From Aegicerativicinus sediminis (GTDB lineage Bacteria > Bacteroidota > Bacteroidia > Flavobacteriales > Flavobacteriaceae): a stretch of 64,000 nucleotides of DNA. Made by a program: the position numbers and the translations under genes. This document shows positions 16,733-24,269 of this stretch, piece after piece. Under the pieces are notes generated by a model. That model saw nothing but the letters and a program-made list of their open reading frames with translations. It did no database searches and was not told where the DNA came from. The stretch lies in NCBI RefSeq assembly GCF_015476115.1, contig NZ_CP064295.1, forward strand, positions 3,466,001 to 3,530,000, read 5' to 3'. The stretch's first letter is position 1. The number at the start of each line of letters is the position of its first letter.

Positions 16733-17509
16733 TTATGCTATACTTAAAACTGAATCGTGGTAATCGTCTAGGTTTTTAAAATGAAAACTGTGGTGTCTAT
16801 GAAAAAACGTTTTTTTGTTTAAGACAAACCTCAGGATTGCCTTATTGATTTTCTTTATTAATTGAACGACCTTTTGTAAAGCGGTAAAGGCAGTTTCAAA
16901 TTTGTAAATGGAATTTAAAAAGTCGTTAAAGGTACCGTTACCTAATTCCCTGAACCATAAACCTCCCCAATAAGTAAACTCAACGTCGCCATTATCCTCA
17001 AAAATTAAAGCCTGAGATATTAAATTATAACTGTCACTTAAATCATAAAACGCCCTGGTTAACTCATATTCTCTTAACCGTCTTAGGCTTTCGTATTCTT
17101 TGACTGCGTTATTAGCCTGTGAAAAAAAATTAATCTTATGTATATCTATGTATCCTCGATTAGAGGTTGGATCCACATCGATATCTTTTCTCAGTTCCGC
17201 GGGAAGATTCCAGTTATTTTGGAGCCCACTGCATGCTAGCTTGTTAATTAGAGAATTAATCCAAGAAGGATCAAGCCAAGGTTTCAACGAATAATCAGCG
17301 CTTAGTTTTTGCTGTCTATCTAGTTTTTTAACATTGGATTTCCACAACCGCAGAATGTCCTTTTTAGATTTTATTTGGAAATATTTATTGGCGGCATTAG
17401 ACTTCTTCGATTCCAACAATTTATCTAACAAAGAAAGGGACCTATTTTCCTTAAAAGGCGTATGGTCTACTTGTTGTCTAAATATTGTTAGGAAAGTCTC
17501 TTCCATCAA
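16733..17509 (-). CDS. unknown 258-aa helical protein
   Basis: A soluble, mostly helical, basic protein with no signal peptide, membrane segment or recognised enzyme motif. Notable parts are a Trp-containing middle (KPWLDPSWINSLINKLACSG), YWGGLWFRELGNGTFNDFL, and a histidine-rich C-terminus (FFHRHHSFHFKNL). It is 62 bp upstream of the small gene at 16470 on the same strand, so it may head the minus-strand cluster running to 13016. Its AT-rich coding and island position suggest horizontal acquisition. No function is proposed. Confidence 0.6.
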   Translation of the reverse strand: MMEETFLTIFRQQVDHTPFKENRSLSLLDKLLESKKSNAANKYFQIKSKKDILRLWKSNVKKLDRQQKLSADYSLKPWLDPSWINSLINKLACSGLQNNWNLPAELRKDIDVDPTSNRGYIDIHKINFFSQANNAVKEYESLRRLREYELTRAFYDLSDSYNLISQALIFEDNGDVEFTYWGGLWFRELGNGTFNDFLNSIYKFETAFTALQKVVQLIKKINKAILRFVLNKKTFFHRHHSFHFKNLDDYHDSVLSIA

Positions 17510-17605
17510 TTAAAAATTATATAAATACTTTACAAATTTAAGTATTTATTAAATATTATGCAAATTGATTTGCTGAAAATTTATCAAAATAGTCAACTGC
17601 TTTGA

Positions 17606-17866
17606 CTAATCGTCCTTTGATTCGATACTGTTTACCTCCAAGAGTTTGAGAAAGTCCAAGATTAAAGCATATTTCTTGGATTTGGTGGTGTAAATAATCA
17701 ATTGAACCGTGCCATTATTTGAAGTAATGGAATCTTGATCCGCTTGGAGTTTGAGTGTTTTTATGTTGTGGACCCCCAATAATTGTGGGATTTTTGTAAG
17801 CACGTGATTATTACTTAAGACTTTGATGGTTATGTTATGGAGCTGTAATGGTTCTGGCTTTTCCAT
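17606..17866 (-). CDS. small protein, paralogue of the upstream neighbour
   Basis: An 86-aa protein with alternating strands and helices (LHNITIKVLSNNHVLTKIPQ, LKLQADQDSITSNNG, VQLIIYTTKSKKYALILDFL). It aligns along its whole length with the gene at 17884-18135; both share SNNG, SKK, DSI and the NH-L-KI-QLL pattern. The fold pattern beta-alpha-beta-beta-alpha recalls ACT-type ligand-binding domains, but no clear signature is present. The two genes are 17 bp apart on the same strand and probably make a heteromer. Function unknown. Confidence 0.6.
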   Translation of the reverse strand: MEKPEPLQLHNITIKVLSNNHVLTKIPQLLGVHNIKTLKLQADQDSITSNNGTVQLIIYTTKSKKYALILDFLKLLEVNSIESKDD

Positions 17867-17883
17867 GATAGTTGGAGATTAAT

Positions 17884-18135
17884 TTACTTTTGAAATTCTG
17901 ATAGTTCCACCAATTTTTGAAGGTCGTATAAAAAGCATTTCTTTTTAGATTCGACTGTAAAAATGGTCAGATTTAAAAATCCATTATTAGAATGAATGGA
18001 ATCATTTACCAATTGGACCTTAACAGCCTTTACATCATATACTTGCAACAATTGTCCAATCTTTTCAAGTAAATGGTTTGTAGATTTTATTTGAAATTTC
18101 AAGTTGTACAATAAAGGAGATTCTAAATTTATCAT
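17884..18135 (-). CDS. small protein, tandem paralogue (ACT-like pattern)
   Basis: An 83-aa protein (MINLESPLLYNLKFQIKSTN...). It shares with the downstream 86-aa protein the same lengths of strands and helices and the residues NHLLEKIGQLL, NDSIHSNNG and ESKK. It arose from a tandem duplication that has since diverged. No membrane segment or catalytic motif. It might be a small ligand-binding regulator; this is only a fold-level guess. Confidence 0.6.
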   Translation of the reverse strand: MINLESPLLYNLKFQIKSTNHLLEKIGQLLQVYDVKAVKVQLVNDSIHSNNGFLNLTIFTVESKKKCFLYDLQKLVELSEFQK

Positions 18136-18154
18136 TTGAAAACATTTATAAATT

Positions 18155-18188
18155 AAAAAAGCCCCGTATAACCTATTGGTAACGGGGC
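18155..18188 (-). terminator. terminator after the DsbD-alpha-like gene
   Basis: On the minus strand GCCCCGT and ACGGGGC pair, with AACC/GGTT extending the stem around a short loop, followed by a U run (AAAAAA on the plus strand). It lies 25 bp past the stop of the 18213-18662 gene. Confidence 0.85.
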
Positions 18189-18212
18189 TCTTATAGAGAG
18201 TTAGTTTTCCCG

Positions 18213-18662
18213 TTACTTGGGCAGTTTAATGTTGAACGCTACTTCTTTTGGAGGTAAGCAGCTTTCATTGTTGCAGACCATATAATAGACATAGCCAGTA
18301 ATGGGCTGTTGAATGTCTGTGATTTTGATTTTTTGGACAAAGTCCACTTTAGTTTCAAAGTATTTGGTGTTGGCATCAAACACTTCTTCAAACTTTTCAT
18401 GCAGTTCGCCATTTTCAATTGTAGCACCTAGCAAGTTTAGATTTGTAGGGGTTTCAAAAACAAATTCTGTTGGGATAGGACCATTGTGGTCTGTAAATTG
18501 AGAGTAAATATGCCATTCACCCTCAAGGGTTGCAGTTGCAATAATTTCATAGGTATTTGACCCAGTCTTTGTGGCATTAAATGACCAACTTACTGGATCG
18601 TAGATTTGCGCAAAAAGCTTTGGTGTGGCTACCAGCATTAGTATTAGAATAACTCTTTTCAT
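18213..18662 (-). CDS. DsbD N-terminal (alpha) domain-like periplasmic protein
   Basis: A 149-aa exported protein: signal peptide MKRVILILMLVATPKLFAQ, then one Ig-like domain with WHIYSQFTDHNGPIPTEFVF, a strand-rich middle and YYMVCNNESCLPPKEV near the end. The C-x4-C pair followed by PP is the redox pair of the N-terminal domain of the thiol reductase DsbD. No membrane domain or thioredoxin domain follows, so this is a stand-alone alpha domain. It could exchange electrons with an unlinked DsbD/CcdA or act as a chaperone-like thiol protein. Terminator at 18155-18188. Confidence 0.8.
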   Translation of the reverse strand: MKRVILILMLVATPKLFAQIYDPVSWSFNATKTGSNTYEIIATATLEGEWHIYSQFTDHNGPIPTEFVFETPTNLNLLGATIENGELHEKFEEVFDANTKYFETKVDFVQKIKITDIQQPITGYVYYMVCNNESCLPPKEVAFNIKLPK

Positions 18663-18695
18663 TGTCTGTCTTTTTTTTTAGACGTATGTATGAGG

Positions 18696-18926
18696 TTAAA
18701 CCCTCTCTTGATAATCGTTAAAATTCAGAATGAATCCTAAATAGGTCGGAATATTAGCTTTCATTTTTAATATTTTTTCGTTGGATTCGTTGCGTAAATC
18801 GTTTGTCATAATCTTTACACATACTAACAAACCTATAAATATCGCAGATGCTAATAATGACGCGAGCATTGTTAAAATGATCAACCGTTTTCTATACGTG
18901 ACATACTTCTGCATCATAAACCACAT
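18696..18926 (-). CDS. small single-pass membrane protein
   Basis: A 76-aa frame with a basic N-terminus (MQKYVTYRKRLI) and one hydrophobic helix (~17-40, LIILTMLASLLASAIFIGLLV), then a charged tail. The start may be the internal ATG that gives MQKYVTYR (M5). It lies 33 bp upstream of the DsbD-alpha-like gene on the same strand. No family recognised; it could be a small membrane partner or a spurious frame. Confidence 0.4.
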   Translation of the reverse strand: MWFMMQKYVTYRKRLIILTMLASLLASAIFIGLLVCVKIMTNDLRNESNEKILKMKANIPTYLGFILNFNDYQERV

Positions 18927-19101
18927 AATTTAATTTGCCATCATTTTCCCATACGGTTTTTACATATGATATTTCCATGATATTTGCCATTCTTTTGTGT
19001 GTTGTAAGGATGTGAGAATGAGGTATACCTGAGGTAAACGTTAGAATAGGTAACCTAATTATACCAAAACGATATAAATTTTATGAAGGTGTTAAAACAA
19101 T

Positions 19102-19135
19102 AAAACCTTGATAATCATAAAATTATCAAGGTTTT
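19102..19135 (-). terminator. terminator downstream of tRNA-Pro
   Basis: AAAACCTTGATAAT and ATTATCAAGGTTTT form a 14-bp stem with a six-base loop, ending in a U run on the minus strand. It lies 25 bp past the 3' end of tRNA-Pro and closes the tRNA-Ser/tRNA-Pro transcript. Confidence 0.85.
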
Positions 19136-19160
19136 GATTGAAATTGATTTCTCAATTTGT

Positions 19161-19234
19161 CGGGGTGGCAGGATTCGAACCTGCGACCTCCTGCTCCCAA
19201 AGCAGGCGCGATGACCGGGCTACGCTACACCCCG
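19161..19234 (-). tRNA. tRNA-Pro (anticodon TGG)
   Basis: On the minus strand the 74 nt fold as a complete cloverleaf: acceptor CGGGGTG/CACCCCG, anticodon stem CCTGC/GCAGG with loop TTTGGGA (anticodon TGG), and T-arm with GGTTCGAATCC. CCA is not encoded. Its 3' end is the intact copy of the sequence repeated at 1924-1949, making it the likely integration target of the island. Confidence 0.97.
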
Positions 19235-19252
19235 AAAATTATTAGGAAAAAG

Positions 19253-19336
19253 CGGAGAGACTGGGACTCGAACCCAGGCGACGGTTACCCGTCGACAGAT
19301 TAGCAATCTGCTCCGTTACCACTCCGGCACCTCTCC
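19253..19336 (-). tRNA. tRNA-Ser (anticodon GCT)
   Basis: 84 nt on the minus strand: acceptor GGAGAGG/TCTCTCC, anticodon loop TTGCTAA (anticodon GCT), a long variable arm (CGACGGGTAACCGTCG) typical of serine tRNAs, and T-loop GTTCGAGTC. It is 18 bp upstream of tRNA-Pro and probably co-transcribed with it. Confidence 0.97.
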
Positions 19337-19549
19337 TTTGTACTTTATGGTCTTAAAGAACGTTTGCTTAATATTAAAATTGCCTTTTAAAACTAAGCGG
19401 GTGCAAATGTAACTTTTCATCTCAAAGAACACAACAAATTTTGAAGATTTTTTATCTAACTTTTTACTTTATTCTCTTTGAATTTGATTGCCAGCAACTA
19501 AGGCAAATAAAATTCAGCAATTGTTAAAATTTTAATTTGCTACAATTAA

Positions 19550-19571
19550 AAGTATTTAATACTTATATTTG
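19550..19571 (+). promoter_or_regulatory. promoter with overlapping operator of the LexA-like gene
   Basis: TATATTTG at 19564-19571 fits the Bacteroidota -7 element TAnnTTTG. Directly before it, AAGTAT-TTA-ATACTT (19550-19564) is a perfect 6-base inverted repeat overlapping the -7 box by one base, a natural repressor site. The ATG at 19576 follows so closely that the mRNA would be nearly leaderless. Autorepression is inferred. Confidence 0.65.
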
Positions 19572-19575
19572 TAGT

Positions 19576-20349
19576 ATGAGTGTCATTGCTAACAATATTC
19601 GCCATTTGCGCCTGCTAAAAGGGCTAACCCAAGAGACGTTATCAGAAGATTTAGGCGTTACCAGAGCCAGAATAGGTTCCTATGAAGAGGGGAGGTCTTA
19701 CCCTAATATCGATTTCTTGATATTAATTTCTGATTATTTCAAGTTACCAATAGATATTTTGGTACGTAACGATTTGAGCAAATCTAAAGATGCTTCTTTT
19801 ATAGAGATTGGCAACCAAAGGGTATTGTTTCCTATTACTGTTGATAGCGACCATGATGACCTTATTGAAATCATTCCTGTTAAAGCATCTGCAGGCTATT
19901 TATTAGGTTATGACGATCCTGAGTATATAGAGCAGTTACAGCGTATAAAACTGCCTTTCTTACCAACAGGGAAACATCGTGCATTTCCTATTAAAGGAGA
20001 CTCTATGTTGCCAATGAAACCTGGTGGATTTGTCGTTGCCCGATTTATTGAAGATAGAAGGGATATAAGAAGCGGTCGCACTTATGTAGTAATGACCAAA
20101 GAAGAAGGTCTAGTTTATAAACGGGTATATAACCAGATTGAAGAAAACAATACCCTGTTATTGGTTTCAGATAATTCTATTTATGAACCTTATGAGGTTT
20201 CAATTGATGATGTTTTGGAGATTTGGGAATTTACCTGTAGCATTAATACCCAAGAATATGAACCAGAAGAATTGAAAATAAGTAGCATTATTACTATGTT
20301 TAATCAATTAGGTGTTGAATTGAAGGCCTTAGAAAAACACCTATCATGA
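19576..20349 (+). CDS. LexA-like repressor: XRE HTH plus S24 self-cleaving domain
   Basis: A 257-aa protein from the ATG at 19576 (MSVIANNIRHLRLLKGLTQE); the longer frame from 19537 would run through the promoter. Residues ~3-60 are an XRE helix-turn-helix. Residues ~110-215 are a LexA/UmuD-type S24 domain with an Ala-Gly cleavage site (KASAGYLLGY), the nucleophile in KGDSM and the lysine in VYKRV. Such proteins repress damage-response genes until self-cleavage. Its last four bases (ATGA) overlap the start of a DEDDh/GIY-YIG nuclease gene, so it probably controls DNA repair in the same transcript. This is a C2/LexA-type regulator rather than classical LexA. Confidence 0.9.
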   Translation: MSVIANNIRHLRLLKGLTQETLSEDLGVTRARIGSYEEGRSYPNIDFLILISDYFKLPIDILVRNDLSKSKDASFIEIGNQRVLFPITVDSDHDDLIEIIPVKASAGYLLGYDDPEYIEQLQRIKLPFLPTGKHRAFPIKGDSMLPMKPGGFVVARFIEDRRDIRSGRTYVVMTKEEGLVYKRVYNQIEENNTLLLVSDNSIYEPYEVSIDDVLEIWEFTCSINTQEYEPEELKISSIITMFNQLGVELKALEKHLS

Positions 20350-21707
20350 TTTACACCGTAATCGATGTAGAAACGACCGGTAGAACCAATAAATTAACTG
20401 AGATTTCAATTTTCAAAATTGAAGATGGGGAAGTGGTAAATGAATTTACCTCACTCATTAATCCTCAAATTCATATTCCAGATTACATAACGGCTCTTAC
20501 AGGCATCGATAATACTATGGTTTCCGATGCTCCAACATTTGAAGAAATATCGACAAATATTATTGAAATAACCGAAGGAGCCATATTTGTCGCACACAAT
20601 GTAAATTTCGACTATAACGCCATCCGGAATGAATTCAAAGAGATTGGGGTAGATTTCAGACGGAAAAAACTATGCACTGTTAGGCTATCAAGAACGATCT
20701 ATCCAACCTTAAGATCCTATAGCTTAGGTAAACTCTGTCATTCATTGGGCATAACAATTACAGATCGCCATAGAGCTAGAGGTGATGCCCAGGCAACAAC
20801 CGTTTTATTCAAGAGATTGTTGAATGAAGAAGGCGCAGATAAAGTTTTCAAGGAGTTCTTAAAAAAATCCTCTAAAGAATCTACACTACCAACTCATTTG
20901 CCTGCACAAGTGTTCAATAGGATACCAGAAAAGGTGGGTATTTATTATTTCAAAGACAAAAAGGGAAAGATTATTTACGTTGGCAAGGCCAAGAATTTAC
21001 GGAATAGGGTATTAGGACATTTTTACGATAAATCGACCAATGAAATCCAATTGTGCCGGGAAACTGCTGATATAGATTTTAATTGTTCCGGCAGTGAACT
21101 TATTGCTTTATTAATGGAAGATGCCGCCATTAAACATCATTTCCCGAAGTATAATAAAGCATCTAAACGCCCTGTTCAATCCTATTCAATTGTTACTTAC
21201 GAGGACAGAAAAGGTATTTTACACTTAGCCTTCACTAAATTGAGGCATAAGAATGAATCTGAATTAGAGTTTTATAGCATGGCAGATTGCAGATTGTTTT
21301 TAGAGCAATTATGTGAGGAATTTCAGCTCTGTCCAAAATATTGCCATTTACAGGAGGGTGTAGATCACTGCAACCATTATAAAATTAAGGACTGCAAGGG
21401 AATATGTCGTGGTAAGGAAGAGGTAGAAAGTTATAATCAACGCGCTTTAAACGCACTTAATGTGGCCAAAAAACGTAGCGATAATATTATACTTAAGTTT
21501 AAAGGACGCAATAAAGAGGAAGAGGCTTTTGTATGGATGAAAAATGGTCGCTATCTAGGGTATGGCTTTATAAATAAAGAATTTCAAATTAATGGCGAAG
21601 ACGAGCTGGAAAGTTATTTGATACCTCAGAAAGATAACAATGATATTCGCCGGATTTTAAGAAAATCCATTCTTACACATAAAGAAACAGTAATTCAAAA
21701 CTCTTGA
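20346..21707 (+). CDS. DEDDh exonuclease fused to GIY-YIG (UvrC-N/Cho-like) endonuclease
   Basis: A 453-aa protein. Residues 1-~165 are a DnaQ-type exonuclease: VIDVETTG (metal-binding Asp and Glu), HNVNFDYNAI and HRARGDA with the DEDDh histidine. Residues ~195-275 are a GIY-YIG domain: VGIYYFKDKKGKIIYVGKAK and NLRNRVLGHF. The C-terminal ~170 residues include four cysteines (CPKYCHLQ, CNHYKIKDCKGICRG), possibly a metal-binding unit. The exonuclease/GIY-YIG fusion is known in bacteria as a repair-type nuclease. It overlaps the LexA-like gene by 4 bp (ATGA), implying damage-regulated, coupled expression. Confidence 0.92.
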   Translation: MIYTVIDVETTGRTNKLTEISIFKIEDGEVVNEFTSLINPQIHIPDYITALTGIDNTMVSDAPTFEEISTNIIEITEGAIFVAHNVNFDYNAIRNEFKEIGVDFRRKKLCTVRLSRTIYPTLRSYSLGKLCHSLGITITDRHRARGDAQATTVLFKRLLNEEGADKVFKEFLKKSSKESTLPTHLPAQVFNRIPEKVGIYYFKDKKGKIIYVGKAKNLRNRVLGHFYDKSTNEIQLCRETADIDFNCSGSELIALLMEDAAIKHHFPKYNKASKRPVQSYSIVTYEDRKGILHLAFTKLRHKNESELEFYSMADCRLFLEQLCEEFQLCPKYCHLQEGVDHCNHYKIKDCKGICRGKEEVESYNQRALNALNVAKKRSDNIILKFKGRNKEEEAFVWMKNGRYLGYGFINKEFQINGEDELESYLIPQKDNNDIRRILRKSILTHKETVIQNS

Positions 21708-21807
21708 AATTATTAATCTCTTTAGCAATTGAGTTAACAATAGAAAATAGCAGAATGTATTTTAGCGTTAACAATAATCTAATCACACTTTATTAGTCTA
21801 GATAACT

Positions 21808-21945
21808 ATGAAAAATTTACTAAGAGCTATTTTAGCGGGTTGGGGAGCCAACAAAATTGGTGGAGGAAAATGTGGATGTATAGGAACTATCGTTGTCTTT
21901 CTAGTACTCTATTGGCTACTAGGATACGTCTTTGAAGTTTTCTAA
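21808..21945 (+). CDS. 45-aa membrane microprotein
   Basis: ATG at 21808, stop TAA at 21943-21945. The product starts MKNLLRAILAGWGANKIGGG, then KCGCIGTIVVFLVLYWLLGY, then VFEVF. It has a glycine-rich turn, one strongly hydrophobic helix and a basic N-terminus. Similar tiny proteins (AGWGAxKxGGG followed by IVFxLxYWLLG) occur in other Bacteroidota, so this is probably a real gene too short for ordinary gene finders. It overlaps the 3' end of the convergent methyltransferase gene by 4 bp. Function unknown. Confidence 0.65.
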   Translation: MKNLLRAILAGWGANKIGGGKCGCIGTIVVFLVLYWLLGYVFEVF

Positions 21946-23123
21946 ACCTTCGCTGTTACCAAAACCACTTTTTGATCGTTGCAGTTTGTGGTGAAAAAAA
22001 GATAAGTAGTCCCACCATCCGATATTTTAAATGATTTTCGCAGTTCCTTTACTGAAATTGGAAAATTCCTAGTTGCAATATTGGCTTTATCAGGCAGTTT
22101 GGACCTTAACGCTTTTTTATGGTAGGGTAGAACCTCTAAAATTTCAAATTTTCTACCAGGGAATTCAATATGTTCAGAAGAAGTATAAAGGTGGGTATTT
22201 TGGTTAAGTTTATTTAGTCCCCACCGATGACTTATCGTTTTAAAGCCACCCGATTTCATTAAGGAAGAGTAAGGCTCATAGAGAAATTTATCCACAGCAC
22301 CTACCTTTGTAACAGCATTAATTTCTTCAGTCGGGGCAAACTCTAACTTTAAATGTGGAGATCTAATTAAATCCTTCGCAATTATTTTTGGCTCCTTAAT
22401 GAAACCTTTCTCTGTTACGAAAATAAGTTCCTTCATATCATTATCAATCGAAATACAATGCACCTCTTTAACCCCTTCAATAGACCTAATTACCTCTGTT
22501 ACATCTAAAAGTGGAGAAGTTTTAATAACTAAAAGGGAGGTTTTACGCCAAATATCAGGCAATAAACCTATAACGTTAGGATAACAATCTTCTAATCTCA
22601 CAATTTTGCCACGCTCACCATCCCTTCTTCCAGGATCTATATAAACCACATCAAATTTTCCGTAATCTTCAGATTCTAACATTGCTTCTGCCGATATATT
22701 TAAAATTTGAATATTAGGTCTATTCAATACAGAAAAATTGTGATTCACAATTTGTGAAAGTCCCTCATTTATTTCACAACCGAATACATGAGTAAATCTA
22801 TTTGAAAAATAAAAATCATCAACTCCAAAACCAGAGGTTAAATCTAGAAGTGTTTTTCCCTCTACCAATTTACTTTTATAATCAGCTGTAAGTTCTGAGG
22901 AGCTTTGTTCTATATTCAATTTTGGCGGATAATATATCCCTTCTGTATTGTACCAGGTTGGGAGTTTTTCTCTTATCCTATTTTTTCCATCTATCTGCTC
23001 CACAATTTCTTGCATCGAGACATCCTCAAAAGGAGATTTTTGAAAAATTAATTCGCGGATATGGTCATTAAGGTGTTGATGGATAAATTCTTGAATCTCG
23101 CTATTTAACAGCAATAAATTCAA
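21942..23123 (-). CDS. class I SAM-dependent methyltransferase with THUMP-like C-terminus
   Basis: A 393-aa protein. The Rossmann core (~85-220) shows motif I LLDLTSGFGVDDFYFS, then GCEIN, and the catalytic-loop-like YIDPGRRD. The C-terminal ~100 residues fit the THUMP-like domain of a Bacteroidota RNA/rRNA-methyltransferase-like family (ISVKELRKSFKISDGG, YLFFTT). It is probably an RNA methyltransferase; the target is unknown. Its start is 1 bp from the end of the AI-2E transporter gene upstream, so it is the last gene of that run. Confidence 0.85.
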   Translation of the reverse strand: MNLLLLNSEIQEFIHQHLNDHIRELIFQKSPFEDVSMQEIVEQIDGKNRIREKLPTWYNTEGIYYPPKLNIEQSSSELTADYKSKLVEGKTLLDLTSGFGVDDFYFSNRFTHVFGCEINEGLSQIVNHNFSVLNRPNIQILNISAEAMLESEDYGKFDVVYIDPGRRDGERGKIVRLEDCYPNVIGLLPDIWRKTSLLVIKTSPLLDVTEVIRSIEGVKEVHCISIDNDMKELIFVTEKGFIKEPKIIAKDLIRSPHLKLEFAPTEEINAVTKVGAVDKFLYEPYSSLMKSGGFKTISHRWGLNKLNQNTHLYTSSEHIEFPGRKFEILEVLPYHKKALRSKLPDKANIATRNFPISVKELRKSFKISDGGTTYLFFTTNCNDQKVVLVTAKV

Positions 23124-23124
23124 T

Positions 23125-24216
23125 TTAGTTTAAGCCTCTTGTTAAGGTTCTAACCAATTTATTTTGCGGTAAAAATTCTTTAGCGATTACTTTTATAACA
23201 GTGTATGCAGGAACCGCTGCAATCATTCCAATAATCCCAAAAACAAGTCCTGCAATAATAATAACAAGGAATATTTCTAAAGGATGCGATTTTACACTTT
23301 TGGAAAAAATATAGGGCTGACTAAAGAAATTATCTACCAATTGGCCAATGGTAAAACCAATCATTACATAAATGGTTTTTGGCAGTATAACGGACGTAAA
23401 ATCGAATTGAAGATTGCTAGACATGGTTAACAATACCATAAGAATCGCACTAATTAATGGGCCTAAATACGGGATAATGTTAATTACGGCACATAAAAAT
23501 GCTATTACTACCGCATTTTCTATTCCAACAACAAGTAAGACGATAGTGTAAATAACAAACAGTATAGTAAGTTGCAGCAACAACCCTACAAAATACCGTG
23601 ACAACAAATCCTTTATCATCGTCATGGATTTTCTCACTTTTAATACATTATGGTCTGGAACAAACATTAAAATGCCGTCTTCCATAACCCATGCGTCTTT
23701 AAGGAAGAAAAATGTTATAAACAGTACCGAAAAAAGGCCAATGCCAAAACTACCAAGTCCAGAAATAAAATTGTTCAAGAATTCTGGAATCATGCCATAA
23801 TCCAAATTCTGCAGGAAATTAGTTTGGTTAAAATTGCTATGTGCAAGTTCATGATTAACATTCAGGAAATCCATTATTTGTAAATAGATTTGCTCAACGT
23901 TAGCTTCTAATTTTTCAATATCAAGTAGCGCTAAATTATGCCCTTGGTCGACAATTAAAGGCACAAACAAACTTATAATTCCTAAGAATATCCCCAAGAG
24001 TAGCACAATTGTTATAATAACTGCTAATAACTTATTAAATCTCAATTTTCTCCTTAGAAAGTAAACTAATGGTCTACCTATTAGGGATAGCACTCCAGCT
24101 ATTACCAAATAACCGATCACCGATCTAATCTCATAAATAAAATAAAGTAAAATGGTTATGCCGGCTAATGTGAAAATGGCCGTTAATATCCCTTTGGCTA
24201 TTGTTTTAGAATCCAT
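23125..24216 (-). CDS. AI-2E family transporter (copy 2)
   Basis: A 363-aa membrane protein with about eight hydrophobic segments and the family pattern: two N-terminal helices, a soluble stretch (LDIEKLEANVEQIYLQIMDF), then FFLKDAWVMEDGILMFVPDH, SRYFVGLLLQL, NIIPYLGPLISAIL and the C-terminal SHPLEIFLVIIIAGLVFGI. AI-2E-type exporters have been linked to autoinducer-2 or Na+ export, but most have no proven substrate. It follows its paralogue by 53 bp on the same strand. The two are strongly diverged tandem copies. Confidence 0.9.
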   Translation of the reverse strand: MDSKTIAKGILTAIFTLAGITILLYFIYEIRSVIGYLVIAGVLSLIGRPLVYFLRRKLRFNKLLAVIITIVLLLGIFLGIISLFVPLIVDQGHNLALLDIEKLEANVEQIYLQIMDFLNVNHELAHSNFNQTNFLQNLDYGMIPEFLNNFISGLGSFGIGLFSVLFITFFFLKDAWVMEDGILMFVPDHNVLKVRKSMTMIKDLLSRYFVGLLLQLTILFVIYTIVLLVVGIENAVVIAFLCAVINIIPYLGPLISAILMVLLTMSSNLQFDFTSVILPKTIYVMIGFTIGQLVDNFFSQPYIFSKSVKSHPLEIFLVIIIAGLVFGIIGMIAAVPAYTVIKVIAKEFLPQNKLVRTLTRGLN

Positions 24217-24269
24217 TTAGTAAATATAAAAGCATTTTTTGAATTCCATTAATTTCCAATTATAAGAAA

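Larger units (their letters stand above)
1924..19234. mobile_element. putative 17-kb genomic island at tRNA-Pro
   Basis: The segment between the tRNA-Pro 3' fragment (1924-1949) and the intact tRNA-Pro (19161-19234) contains only accessory genes: a HEPN-like protein, a phage-like cassette, a kinase/ApeA/DUF3883 operon, a structured non-coding block, a decayed gene, a nucleotidyltransferase pair, a trypsin/VWA gene and several small unknowns. Genes right of the tRNA are ordinary chromosomal functions. No tyrosine or serine recombinase, relaxase or complete conjugation gene is seen. The island is therefore either decayed, mobilised in trans, or built from several insertions. The direct repeat and gene content are seen; the insertion history is inferred. 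Confidence 0.6.
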
